Shown here: piece by piece, positions 7,807-17,000 of the stretch | Numbering within the stretch: position 1 is the stretch's first letter | Layout of the letters: the number at the start of each line of letters is the position of its first letter | Source: Palsa-504 sp963739615 | Lineage (GTDB): Bacteria; Actinomycetota; Actinomycetes; Streptosporangiales; Streptosporangiaceae | Direction: 5' to 3' | Assembly: GCA_963739615.1 (NCBI GenBank) | Contig: CAVUBD010000027.1 | Span: 1 to 64,000 of the forward strand | Length of the DNA: 64,000 nt | Notes under the pieces: model-generated | Databases searched by the model: none | The model's input: the letters and a program-made list of their open reading frames with translations, nothing else | Told to the model about the DNA's origin: nothing | Made by a program: the position numbers and the translations under genes

Positions 7807-8790
7807 ACCAGGACCGGGAGTGCCCTGCCGATCGGGTCCGCACTCGACGGGCTGCGGCTGGAGTTCCCCGAATACCGCATCAGCCAGCAGGTCATCGGCG
7901 ACAGGCTGTTTTATGTCGCGGAGGCTGCCGATCCGCAGGTGCGGCCGGTGTTCGCCCAGGCGCAAACGGTGGACCGGCTCCGCGGCAAACTGCGCATACC
8001 GGAAGTAGAGGTCAACGCCGCAGTGCCCACGATCGCGCGGATCTACGATTTCCTCGCTCGGCGGCAAGGACAACTTCGAAGCCGACCGGGCAGCAGGCCC
8101 GGAACGTTCTGGAGGTCTACCCGCAGGCGGCGGAGCTGGTGATCCAGGCCCGCCAGTTCCAGGCCCGCGCCGTCGCCTATGCCGCACAGCAGGGGATCGG
8201 CCAGTTCCTCGATATCGGCTGCGGGCTGCCGACCGCGCCGAACACCCACCAGACCGCCCAGGCCATTACCCCGGACGCCCGGATCGTCTACGTCGACAAC
8301 GATGCCCAGGTCCTCACGCACGCCCGGAACCTGCTGGCCGACAACACCCGCGTGCTGGCCTGTGCGGGGGACCTGGCCTGGCCCGCGGAGATCCTGTACG
8401 ACTGGCGGAATCCGGAAGTTCCTGGACTTCCACCAGCCGCTGTGCCTGGTCCTGGCCATGACGATGCATTTCTTTTCGCCCGGCCAGGCGGAAAAGATCA
8501 CCGCCGAGCTGATCAGCGGCCTCCCGGCCGGCAGTTACGTGATCATGTCCGTGGTCGGCGGGGACGCCGATCTCGGCCACGACATGGCCAGGACCTACAC
8601 CGCCGCCCCGGTCTACAACCACGGCCACGGCGGCCTGGCCCGGTTCATGACCGGCCTGGACCTCATCGACCCGGGTATCGTCCCGGCCCGGCAATGGCGC
8701 GCCCCGGTGTTCGTGCCCGGCCACCGCCGGGGCCAGGCCTGGGCCGCGGTCGGCCGCAAACCAGCCGCAGCAGAGACGGAGCGCTCATGA
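7803..8790 (+). pseudogene. Small unknown gene fused to a frameshifted Methyltransf_19 (SAM-dependent methyltransferase) gene
   Basis: A GTG-initiated product (TRTGSALPIGSALDGLRLEF) of about 70 residues runs into the signature of the actinobacterial Methyltransf_19/DUF574 family: TIARIYDF-LGGKDNFEADR, IGQFLDIGCGLPTAPNTHQT (SAM site), VYVDNDAQVLTHARNLL, LVLAMTMHFFSPGQ. The coherent reading changes frame near 8053, 8085 and 8412. As written no complete methyltransferase can be made. The final TGA (8788) overlaps the ATG of the next small gene. A complete relative is at 18018-18794. Confidence 0.75.
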
Positions 8791-9005
8791 TGGGGCAGCC
8801 GTCCGAGCTGGAAGCGCTGATGTTCGAATGGGGCGACGCGTATTTGTTCAGCTATATCCGGGACCGGTGGGTGGCGCTGCGCCGTGACACCGGCCGGTTC
8901 CTCGTCGCGGATACCCTGGCCGGGCTGGAACACGCGATCCAGGCTGACTACCGGGACGACCCGGTGTCCCGTGACTGTGACCCCCCGGGACAGCGGACTA
9001 CCTGA
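8787..9005 (+). CDS. Small hypothetical protein coupled to the methyltransferase
   Basis: 72 residues, starting at an ATGA overlap with the stop of the broken methyltransferase gene. It begins MMGQPSELEALMFEWGDAYL. It is acidic and aromatic-rich, with no membrane segment, and I do not recognise a domain. The coupling suggests that the product belongs to the same small accessory operon, typical of actinobacterial regions that pair tiny genes with Methyltransf_19 or XRE genes. Confidence 0.5.
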   Translation: MMGQPSELEALMFEWGDAYLFSYIRDRWVALRRDTGRFLVADTLAGLEHAIQADYRDDPVSRDCDPPGQRTT

Positions 9006-9025
9006 GCCTCCCCGGTGACGGTGAT

Positions 9026-9253
9026 GTGGCCGGTGACGGTGATGTGCCCGATGAGGACACACGGTTCATCCTGGCCGCGCTGCGCTACGCGTTCCCCGCG
9101 TGGACCATCACCTATCCCTCACCCCATCTGCGGGCCTGGATCGCCTGCAGCCGCGGAAAGACGATCTGCCAGAACTCCCCGGTGCTGCTATGCGCCGCGC
9201 TGACCCTGATCGAGCGCAGGCAACCGTCAGGCAGGTACGGCCCCGTTCCGTGA
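9026..9253 (+). CDS. Small hypothetical protein
   Basis: 75 residues (DEDTRFILAALRYAFPAWTI, then SPHLRAWIACSRGKTICQNS). The reading looks protein-like, with alternating hydrophobic residues. There is no clear ribosome-binding site, and the start lies in a short direct repeat (CCGGTGACGGTGATGT occurs twice at about 9012-9042). A GTG at 9015 is in another frame. No known domain. It may be the last member of the small-gene series that begins at 6871. Confidence 0.35.
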   Translation: MAGDGDVPDEDTRFILAALRYAFPAWTITYPSPHLRAWIACSRGKTICQNSPVLLCAALTLIERRQPSGRYGPVP

Positions 9254-9365
9254 ACGCCCTGGGCATGCCCGGCGCTGCCATGACTGGCCAGCAGCCGGAA
9301 CAAGGCGGCATCGGCCCGTGGGACTAGGTCCGGACTGACGAGCAAACGTGGACATGGCCCCGAAA

Positions 9366-9424
9366 CGGTGCAGCGCCGGGAGATCCTCGGCGGCGTGATC
9401 AGCGAGTACCACCGCGCCGCGTAA
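9366..9424 (+). pseudogene. Possible C-terminal tail of an integrase-core transposase
   Basis: Translation ETVQRREILGGVISEYHRAA followed by a stop resembles the tail R.R..LGGLI.EY..A seen at the C-terminus of integrase-core transposases of actinobacteria. Only 20 codons remain, so the call is weak. Confidence 0.3.
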
Positions 9425-9459
9425 GCCACGCACCAAAACCTGCAGGTCAGGACCGTTGC

Positions 9460-9640
9460 GACATTTTGGAGCAGTACACGCCCTTGAGGGTGACCGGGTC
9501 GTGCCCGGGGGCGCGGAGGGCGTCGGCGATTGCCTGCAGGTGGCTGGTCCAGTTGGTAAGGACCAGACAGTTCCTGCCCTATGCGCGGATTCCGCGGATG
9601 AAGGCGAACCCGTCAGCGAACTCCGGCTGGTCGCCGGGAC
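9460..9640 (-). pseudogene. Superfamily II helicase fragment
   Basis: On the minus strand the frame reads FADGFAFIRGIRA, a TAG stop, then GRNCLVLTNWTSHLQAIADA and LRAPGHDPVTLKG. This resembles the start of a helicase C-terminal domain in DEAD/DEAH-type proteins (N.LVLT.WT.H...IA..L...GHDP..L.G). An in-frame stop and missing flanks show it is a relic. Confidence 0.5.
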
Positions 9641-10278
9641 TTCGCCTCGCGTTCAGGAGCCGTCGGGGGGAGGCCGAAGGCGGAGGGGTGGAGCCAGTGG
9701 GCGATGGCGACGATGGCTTCGCCGTTGCGGGGGCTGGGGGTGACTTCGTCGTAGGTCAGGGGGAGGAAGCAGCGGTTCTTGACCGCGGTGAGGTTCTTGG
9801 TGATCGGGCTGGTCTCCAGGAACTGTTCTTTCTGGGCCACAGAGGGGGTGCTGTAGTTGTTGATGATGATGCACTGAGGGTCGGCTTTGACGACTTGTTC
9901 CCAAGACACGCTGGTCCAGCTTTGCTTGAGCGAGGCGAAGATGTTGGTGCCGCCGCCGACGGTGATCTCGGCGTTGGGCATGGCCAGGCCGGGTCCGGTG
10001 AAGGGGGCGGCGGTGCCGCTGTCGTAGTCGAACACGGTGACGGGCTTCAGGGACGCGACCTTGGATTGCACGGTGGCGATCTGGGCTTTCATGGAGTTGA
10101 TGACCTGCTGGGCCTTTTGGGGGACGTCGAAGATCCGGCCCAGGCTGGTGAGGTCGGTGTAGGTGTCGTCGACCGAGACGGACTGCTTGGATGCCTGGAC
10201 ATGAGCGCAGGATTCGGTGAGGGCCAGGGTCTTGATGCCGTATTTGGACAGGTTAGCGGGGGTGAGGTTAGCGGAGAG
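9613..10278 (-). pseudogene. ABC transporter substrate-binding protein (TroA/BtuF-like), 5' truncated
   Basis: The open part reads LTPANLSKYGIKTLALTESC and DDTYTDLTSLGRIFDVPQKA, then a helix and PVTVFDYDSGTAAPFTGPGL and WEQVVKADPQCIIINNYSTP. This is the fold of periplasmic siderophore/B12 or metal-binding proteins: backbone helix, then a second lobe with TYDEVTPSPRNGEAIVAIAH. The N-terminal lobe and signal peptide are missing because an ISAzo13-type element begins at 10279. The last ~20 codons overlap helicase debris. The gene is inactive as it stands. Confidence 0.75.
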
Positions 10279-11625
10279 GTTTAAATAATCTAGTTTTCTG
10301 GTGATCCTGGTCTAGCCTCTGTGCTATGAGCGTGAGCTTGCGGGCCATGCCGGAGTCGGAGCGGGAACGGCGCGAGGCCGAGATCGCGGGCAAGTGGGCG
10401 AAGGCGTCGCCGCGCCTGGACGAGCGGGCCCGCCGGATATGGCTGGGGGCCGAGGCGGATGAGCTGGGATACGGCGGGATCAAGTTCGTGGCGCAGGCGA
10501 CCGGCGCGGCGATCGAGACCGTCCGCAGCGGGATCGCCGATCTGGGCAAGGACCCGCAAGAGCAGCAGGAACAGGACGGGCCCCGCCGGGTCCGGCAGCC
10601 GGGCGGCGGCCGCAAGAAGGCCGAGGACAGGGACCCGGGCCTGCCTGCCGCCCTCGATGACCTGCTTGATGACGACAAGAGCGAGGCCGGGGACCCGATG
10701 ACCCCGCGCCTGCGGTGGACGTCGAAATCCCTGGTGAAACTGTCGGACGAACTCACGGCCCAGGGGCACGAGGCATCGCCGACGATGGTGCGGCGGCTGA
10801 TGTACCAGGCCGGATGGCGGCTGCAGTCCAATAACAAGTCCATGGCGAAAAGCCTCCCGCACCCGGACCGGAACGCCCAGTTCGGCTACATCAGCGAGCA
10901 GGCCGCGGAGTTCGCGGAGGCCGGGCAGCCGGTGGTCAGCGTGGACACCAAGAAGAAGGAGCTCGTCGGGAACTTCGCCAACGGCGGCCGGGAATGGGCA
11001 CGCGCCGGGGAGGCGCCCCGCGTCCTGGACCACGACTTCCCGGGCTGGGCCGAGGGGAAGGCCATTCCCTACGGCGTATATGACCTGGAAGGAAACGAGG
11101 GATTCGTCAGCGTCGGCGACGGCCACGACACCCCCGCCTTCGCCGCCGCCTCCCTGGAATCATGGTGGGTCACCCTCGGCCGCCTCCGCTACCCGGACGC
11201 GACACGGCTGCTGGTTACCGCCGACTCCGGCGGCTCCAACGCCGCCCGGTCCCGCGCGTACAAGGTGTACCTGGCCGACTTCGCGGAGCGCCATCACCTG
11301 GACGTCACCGTCCTGCACTACCCCTCCGGCACGAGCAAGTGGAACAAGGTCGAGCACCGCTTGTTCTCCTTCATCTCCGTCAACTGGCGAGGCAAGCCCC
11401 TAACCAGCTACGAGACCGTCCTGGAGCTCATCGGCGCGACCACCACCAGAACCGGGCTCACCGTCACCGCCAGCCGCGACACCGGCACCTACCCCCTCGG
11501 CGAGAAGATCAGCGACAAGGACATGCGGCAGCTGGAGAAAACCCGCATAACCAGGCACGCCTGGCACCCCGACTGGAACTACACCATCCACGGAGAAACA
11601 AGCCAGAAACATGAGTTATTTTAAC
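10279..11625 (+). mobile_element. ISAzo13-family insertion sequence
   Basis: About 1.35 kb bounded by imperfect 20-bp inverted repeats, 10279-10298 and 11606-11625, which match at 14 of 20 positions (core GTT-AAATAA). It carries a single full-length transposase gene. No target duplication is visible. The left flank is a substrate-binding-protein gene and the right flank an IS110 gene, so the two sides do not rejoin into one gene. A deletion or rearrangement must have accompanied or followed insertion. Confidence 0.75.
10326..11624 (+). CDS. ISAzo13-family transposase
   Basis: 432 residues, with every hallmark segment of the family: VSVDTKKKELVGNFANGGRE (first catalytic Asp), KAIPYGVYDLEGNEGFVSVG, LLVTADSGGSNAARSR (second Asp) and HYPSGTSKWNKVEHRLFSFI (Glu region). 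The N-terminal quarter is helical and charged, as expected for DNA binding. The frame is intact from ATG 10326 to TAA 11624, and the stop lies inside the right terminal repeat. The element may still be mobile. Confidence 0.95.
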   Translation: MSVSLRAMPESERERREAEIAGKWAKASPRLDERARRIWLGAEADELGYGGIKFVAQATGAAIETVRSGIADLGKDPQEQQEQDGPRRVRQPGGGRKKAEDRDPGLPAALDDLLDDDKSEAGDPMTPRLRWTSKSLVKLSDELTAQGHEASPTMVRRLMYQAGWRLQSNNKSMAKSLPHPDRNAQFGYISEQAAEFAEAGQPVVSVDTKKKELVGNFANGGREWARAGEAPRVLDHDFPGWAEGKAIPYGVYDLEGNEGFVSVGDGHDTPAFAAASLESWWVTLGRLRYPDATRLLVTADSGGSNAARSRAYKVYLADFAERHHLDVTVLHYPSGTSKWNKVEHRLFSFISVNWRGKPLTSYETVLELIGATTTRTGLTVTASRDTGTYPLGEKISDKDMRQLEKTRITRHAWHPDWNYTIHGETSQKHELF

Positions 11626-12052
11626 TTCTCCTCTTAGCGACCATCAGCGCGCGGACCGCCTCCACCGCGCCGTCGCGTCCTTTGGGCGCGCCGCGGGCTC
11701 TGCCGGACTGGGCCGCCCGGGCCGCGCTGACAGCATCCAGCGGGTCGGATTTCCCCTGGCGGCGGCGGTCCTGCCGGTCGGAGCGGCAGGCCTCGACGAC
11801 CCGGACGCCGGCGGCGGACATGTGGCGGGCCAGGCCGGCGCCGTAGCTGCCGGTGCCCTCGATCCCGACCAGGCACACCGTCCCGAACTCGCCCAGCCAG
11901 CCCAGCAACCCGGAATAGCCGGCCGCGGTGACGGGGAACTCCCGGACGCCGAGCAGCCCGCCGACCGGATCGAGCGCGGCTGCGACGTGGGTATCGGCAT
12001 GAGTGTCTACGCCGCCAGTAATTGCGCGTGTCTCTACAATGGGCATTGCCAT
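11626..12052 (-). pseudogene. IS110-family transposase, truncated after the N-terminal domain
   Basis: From ATG 12052 the frame gives the IS110 DEDD-type N-terminal catalytic domain: ITGGVDTHADTHVAAALDPV (Asp), CLVGIEGTGSYGAGLARHM (Glu) and SDRQDRRRQGKSDPLDAVSA (Asp-x-x-Asp). It breaks where the ISAzo13 element begins at 11625, so the serine-containing C-terminal transposase domain is missing. About 200 bases of the likely IS110 leader lie upstream. Confidence 0.85.
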
Positions 12053-12734
12053 CTCTTTTCGCTGGTTGAAGAGGTGGCACGCACCCGCTGGCCGTCGGAC
12101 CTGTGAAACCCCGGCCTCTTCCCAGGCCAGGCAGATCAGACCGGCACGCCGGTGGGTGCCTGAAACCTGGAATCCCGGCCGGGCAAATCGTTCGCAGGAC
12201 AGCCCTAAATGGTGTCAGCCGATTAGGAGGTCAGACCGGGACCCAGGCTCCCGACCCTACGCCCGAACCACCTCAAAACCGGGCAGGCAGGGCCGGAAGC
12301 ACTTATCCACATCCTCCCTGCCGATTCTGTGTGGCTCTTTGAGTGGCTGGCGATAATGGCGCGGTCGCGCATATCCGCCGTTATCCGGAGTCCGAATCTG
12401 GGTGTCTTCGCTGTAGCCGCCGCGGGTGTTATGTGTGGGTTTCCTGGGCCGTTGACGCATTACCTGAACAGTGTCTCCGCGGCAATCCCGGTGCGAACTC
12501 CTTTGTCGCTGCTGTTTTTAGAACTAAGCGATTACGGTATGAACGCTGTTCGGCGACATGTCACCGCCGCAGACGTCCTGGTCAGACGCGGCGTAGACAG
12601 GGACGACTTCAGATAACCGCCGATAGGGCGCGGTGCTCAGATCTCCGGAAGGTGAGGATCGATACCCCTTCTGACCTGGGATAATATGTACGACGTTTCT
12701 TTGTTAAAAGAGTTAAGTGACGGGAGAGCAGCAG
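12053..12734. other. Non-coding stretch upstream of the IS110 relic and hydrolase
   Basis: No supported gene. The first 200-300 bases probably belong to the IS110 left end. From about 12340 to 12715 the GC content falls and short open frames carry no recognisable motif. The sequence CTGGGATAATATG at 12677-12689 holds a TAATAT box that could be a -10 element for the alpha/beta hydrolase gene, without a clear -35. Confidence 0.4.
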
Positions 12735-13568
12735 ATGACGCAACCAGGCACGCAGCCAAGTGTCATAGAGCCAAGCACGACCCCAGGCAGGCCCGTCGTC
12801 TTCATACACGGCCTGTGGCTGCACGCGACCTCCTGGGGTCCGTGGGTGGAGCTCTTTCGCGAGGCGGGTTACGCGCCGATCGCGGCCGGCTGGCCGGGAA
12901 CGTCGAACACCGTCAACGAGACCCGCGGCGACCCGAGCAGGGTGGCCGGCAAGGGCATCGAGGACGTGGTGGAGCACTACGCCCAGATCATCCGGGAGCT
13001 GGACGCCCAGCCGGTCGTCCTCGGCCACTCCTTCGGCGGGCTGATCGTACAGCGGCTGCTCGGCCAGGACCTCGCCGCAGCGGGAGTAGCGATCGACGCG
13101 CCGCCCATCAAGGGCGTGATCTTCGTGCCGCCGTCGGCGTTCCGGGTAGCGTCGATCGCGCTGCGCAAGCCGTCCAACCGCAACGAGGCGATATCGCTGA
13201 CCGCCGATCAGTTCCGCTACGTCTTCGGCAATGCCGTGCCCGAGCAGGAATCTGCCGAGCTGTACGAGCGCTGGTCGGTCCCGTCACCGGGCAAGCCCCT
13301 GTTCGAAGACGTCCTGGCCAATTTCGATCCCAAGTCGCCCGCCAAGGTCAATACCCGCAACCGGACCCGCGGGCCGCTGTTGCTGATCGCCGGCGGCCAA
13401 GGACCACACCGGCCGATCACCACGGCCACGCGCAAGCTGTACCACAAGTCACCGGCGATCACGGACTTCATGGACTTCGAGGACCGTGGCCACTCGCTCA
13501 CGATCGACCACGGCTGGCGTGAGATCGCCGAGTACTCGCTGGACTGGCTCAAGCGCCGCCACGTGTAG
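12735..13568 (+). CDS. Alpha/beta hydrolase
   Basis: 277 residues, complete. FIHGLWLHATSW is the oxyanion-hole strand. GHSFGG (about residue 98) is the nucleophile elbow with the catalytic Ser. The region RGHSLTIDHGW near the C-terminus supplies the His. The ribosome site GGGAGAG (12722-12728) selects ATG 12735 over an upstream GTG. There is no signal peptide, so it is cytoplasmic. The substrate cannot be told. The region around it is full of IS debris, but this gene has normal GC content and codon use. Confidence 0.88.
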   Translation: MTQPGTQPSVIEPSTTPGRPVVFIHGLWLHATSWGPWVELFREAGYAPIAAGWPGTSNTVNETRGDPSRVAGKGIEDVVEHYAQIIRELDAQPVVLGHSFGGLIVQRLLGQDLAAAGVAIDAPPIKGVIFVPPSAFRVASIALRKPSNRNEAISLTADQFRYVFGNAVPEQESAELYERWSVPSPGKPLFEDVLANFDPKSPAKVNTRNRTRGPLLLIAGGQGPHRPITTATRKLYHKSPAITDFMDFEDRGHSLTIDHGWREIAEYSLDWLKRRHV

Positions 13569-13595
13569 CGCCGGGCCGCCGGGCAGACGCCGGGC

Positions 13596-13718
13596 TCACC
13601 AGGCCGCGGCGCCGACGGCCTCGCGGGACCATGACCGGGCCAGCCGCCCCATCACGTTCGCGATCACCTGGTGCCCAGCGCCGCCGGAAGCGGTGAGGAT
13701 GGACTCGGGGTGGAACAA
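13596..13718 (-). pseudogene. C-terminal scrap of a class I glutamine amidotransferase (TrpG/PabA/PhzE-like)
   Basis: The minus-strand frame ending at 13596 reads GLFHPESILTASGGAGHQVI, then ANVMGRLARSWSREAVGAA. FHPES is the His/Glu catalytic motif at the end of anthranilate/aminodeoxychorismate synthase amidotransferase domains. Nothing coherent lies upstream, so only the tail remains. Confidence 0.5.
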
Positions 13719-14006
13719 CCCCGATCTGGGCACATAACGGGCAGGCTCAAGCGCTCAGGGTCGTCTGACGGCCCCGGCCCCCTACACCCCCATGACCTAT
13801 CGCGCCGCCACCCGAACGCGCTGCTGCGAGCGACTCCGCTACGGCACAACACGCAGCCTCCAGCGAACGGATGCACTCAGGCAGAGTCCACCGAGATCGT
13901 CGTGCGGGCGCTCGCGCTGTAGTAAGCGGCCCCTGGAGGGCAATTCAGTCATCGCTGGGCTCTGGACACTGCGACGCATGTCTCTGTCGTATCGGGCGGT
14001 CTCTGG
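13719..14006. other. No gene seen
   Basis: About 290 bases between the amidotransferase scrap and the end of the STAND gene. Short open frames on both strands lack recognisable motifs or ribosome sites. Confidence 0.4.
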
Positions 14007-17000
14007 TCACCGCGTTGGCCTTGCGGAACCAGCTCCGGGACATCGTGCCAGGGTCGCCCAGTCTCTGGGTGAGAGGCTGAGAGGAGGCCACTGGGCAATT
14101 TGTTCCCGAATTCTGTCAAGGATTGCCTGTTCGCTTTCAAGCCAGTACTTAAGCGCCGCACCAAACCCGCCATCTCTTTCCCATATGTAATAAGCATCTT
14201 CTTCGATAAGGCGCAGGTGTTCTTCATTTGACAAATCAGATATCTTGGTCAAGTAGCGGATGGCATCTTGCAAGGTCTGTGCTGCCGCGGCCACCCCATG
14301 CAGCATTGTCAGAATGTGCTTTTCGGCCGAAAGCCAAAATGCGTCCGGAGGTGTCATAACTTGTTGCCCGGAACGCAGAGACATGGCCTGAGCAAGATCC
14401 TGAACCCGATGGAAGTGTGCTTCTGGCGAGAATATGTCTATGATATCGTCAGGGCTCGTGCTCAACTTAGTTGCCAAAGCTATCAGACTTGCGACATACT
14501 TTTGTGCCGCCATCCGGGAGCTGGTGGCTATTTCAGCCGGTTTCCCCGCCGTATCCGACATAGAATGAGCCACTTCGCTAATGAGCTTGCGGTCCGGCCC
14601 CCACATCTTAACTTCAGCCTCGTACCAGTCCGCGCTTGCCTCTTCCTGCTCTCGTCCGCCAGCTTCCCAGATCAATTTCGCGAGCTCCTGGGTGGTCTCG
14701 AACGGGCGAGAAGCCAAGTTGAAGTAGAATTCGGTCCAAATGGTAGTCGTCCGCCCCCACGACGCCCAAATGGCACTCCACTGCTCCCACATGGCACTCG
14801 ACCAGGCCTGGGGGGCGGCCGAATCCCGGTCGGCCAGCGGCACCTCGTCGAGGTTGCTCCTGGCGTCGGTGTCGCCGACGGCGGCGGCCCGCTCCCACCA
14901 GGCCTGCGCCGCGACCGGATCCCGATCTTTCACCAGCAGCCCGAGATTGACCATAGCCTCGGTGTCGCCGACGGCGGCGGCCCGCTCCCACCAGGCCTGC
15001 GCCGCGGCCGGATCCCGATCTTTCACCAGCAGCCCGAGGCCGACCATGGCGTCGGTGTTGCCGACGGCGGCGGCCCGCTCCCACCAGGCCTGCGCCGCGG
15101 CCGGATCCCGATCTTTCACCAGCAGCCCGAGATTGACCATAGCGTTGGTGTCGCCGGCTTTGGCGAGGGTTTGCATGGCGGTCTGTTCTATGGCCGTCTG
15201 GCCCTCGAAATGGGCTCTGAAACCGATATTCCACAGCGAGTCGAAGCTGGGGGCGTTGGCAATAGCAGATCGCCAGGTGGCATCAGGAATCGCCGATTGC
15301 GGATGCCGACCGTCCCAGTCTTCGATGAAGTCGTTCGCTGTCAGAGCATCCTGTTGACGCGTGAGCAGGCTGTACCTGCCTCGCCGACCACCGATATCAA
15401 TTGGACTGGTTGCCCAGTTGACGGCCTCGGTGAGGTCGTCGTCGCTCGCCGGGGGATCCAGGTAGGCCTGGTTGACGAGGTCCACCGCGACCGGCAAGGG
15501 GATCGGGCTGGTCAGGCCGGTGTGGTGCCAGTCAAGGACGGCGCGGACGAGCGCATGCCGGCAGGGATAGTCCTCATCTGCCCGGATGTCCTTAAGCTCT
15601 TTGACCAGTTCCGGTCCGGCCACCGCCCATACGCTCAGCGACAAGCCCTTCCTCACCGCTGCGCGGGCCAGCCAATTGGTCACGTAGTTGGCGGTGCGGT
15701 CCCGTTCAAATTGCGACCAATCCCGCTTCCAGTCGACCTGTTGCACCAGACGCTCGTCAGACAGGGCCTCGCCAACTGGGTTGCGGAACTCAGCACCAGA
15801 ACCATTGACCTTCGTCAGCGCCCGATACTGACCACGCCGAATGGTGCCGACCAGCACCAGGCCAGCGCCGAGTAGCTTCCCCAACGTCTGCGCCAGCGCC
15901 GAGGGCTGGTACTTTTCAACGTCGTCCAGCCACACAACCGCCGGGGCCAAATCCGCCAAAGGCAGGTCGACGAGCTCGGCGAGCTGCTCTTCCAGCGGCC
16001 GCAGCAGCCGATGCGCCGGATACGCCTGGCGCACGGCGTGCGCTGCCGAGCGGGATTTGCCGGAACCGGAGTACCCGGTCACCAGCAGCATCCGCTTGGC
16101 CGCTGCCGCCTGATGCAGTTGCTGGGTCAGCGTCGGGTCGTCATCGCGCGGCACGTAGCTCAGATAGGGAGGTTCGCCGCGCAGGTCAATCGGCTTGACC
16201 CCCAGCACGCCCAGGTCGGCGACCTCATCGAACCGCACGGGTGAACCGTCCGGGCGTAGCGCGGCCGGGTAAAGCAGGCGGCGATACATCGGCGCGAAGC
16301 GCGTCTCGGCCACCACGGGTGCGCCAACTGCGTCCGCCAGTGCCGTCGCCAGCCCCGCCGACTGCGCCAGCGCCGAGGCCAGCGGCACCACATACAGGCG
16401 TCGCTGCTGGTGACGATCCTCCGCGGCCACCGCAACGCCAGCCAGGCGGCCGTCCGGCAGCACCACCCCGGCCCCGGACATCCCGCACCACCCGGACTGG
16501 ACATCGGGGGTAGCGTTCTCGACGTCCAGAGGCATCCACTCCCGCGGCCACATGCCGCTCAGCGCGACCGGCGGTTTGGCCTGTCCCATCGGCAGCAGCA
16601 ATCCCAGCACTTGCTCGCTCTGGCGGACCCAGCGCGCCGGGTCCGCCAGATCGGGACGTTGCACCTCCTCATCCGGGAACCCCACCGACTCACAGCCGCG
16701 CTCGGAAGACCCGCCAACCGTGACCACAACCGGCGAGCCAGACACTGGCCGAAGCCACCCGGCAGCCTCCGGCGCCTCGTGGTCAACCTGCAGGACCGCC
16801 AGGTCCCACGCCGCGTCCTCGCCCGCAATCCGCATCGGCACCCACGCCGACGGCGGCGATCCCCGGCGAATGACCCGGGCCCACACCGGACCCGCGTGCG
16901 CGCCGGTCGCCACCGCTTCGATCACGTGCCGCACGGTCAACACCCCGCACGTTCCGATCACTACCCCGGATCCGGCCCTGCCCGGAGGCGCCCATACCTC

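Noticed and set aside
9466..10284. 272-codon plus-strand frame, Gly-rich
   Set aside because: Antisense shadow of the substrate-binding-protein gene, which has real family motifs on the minus strand.
14865..15155. Possible CRISPR-like array
   Set aside because: The repeats are contiguous 93-bp coding units without spacers, inside a long protein frame.
14268..15875. 535-codon plus-strand frame with repeats
   Set aside because: Antisense to the trypsin-STAND gene. The repeats are the shadow of its 93-bp units.
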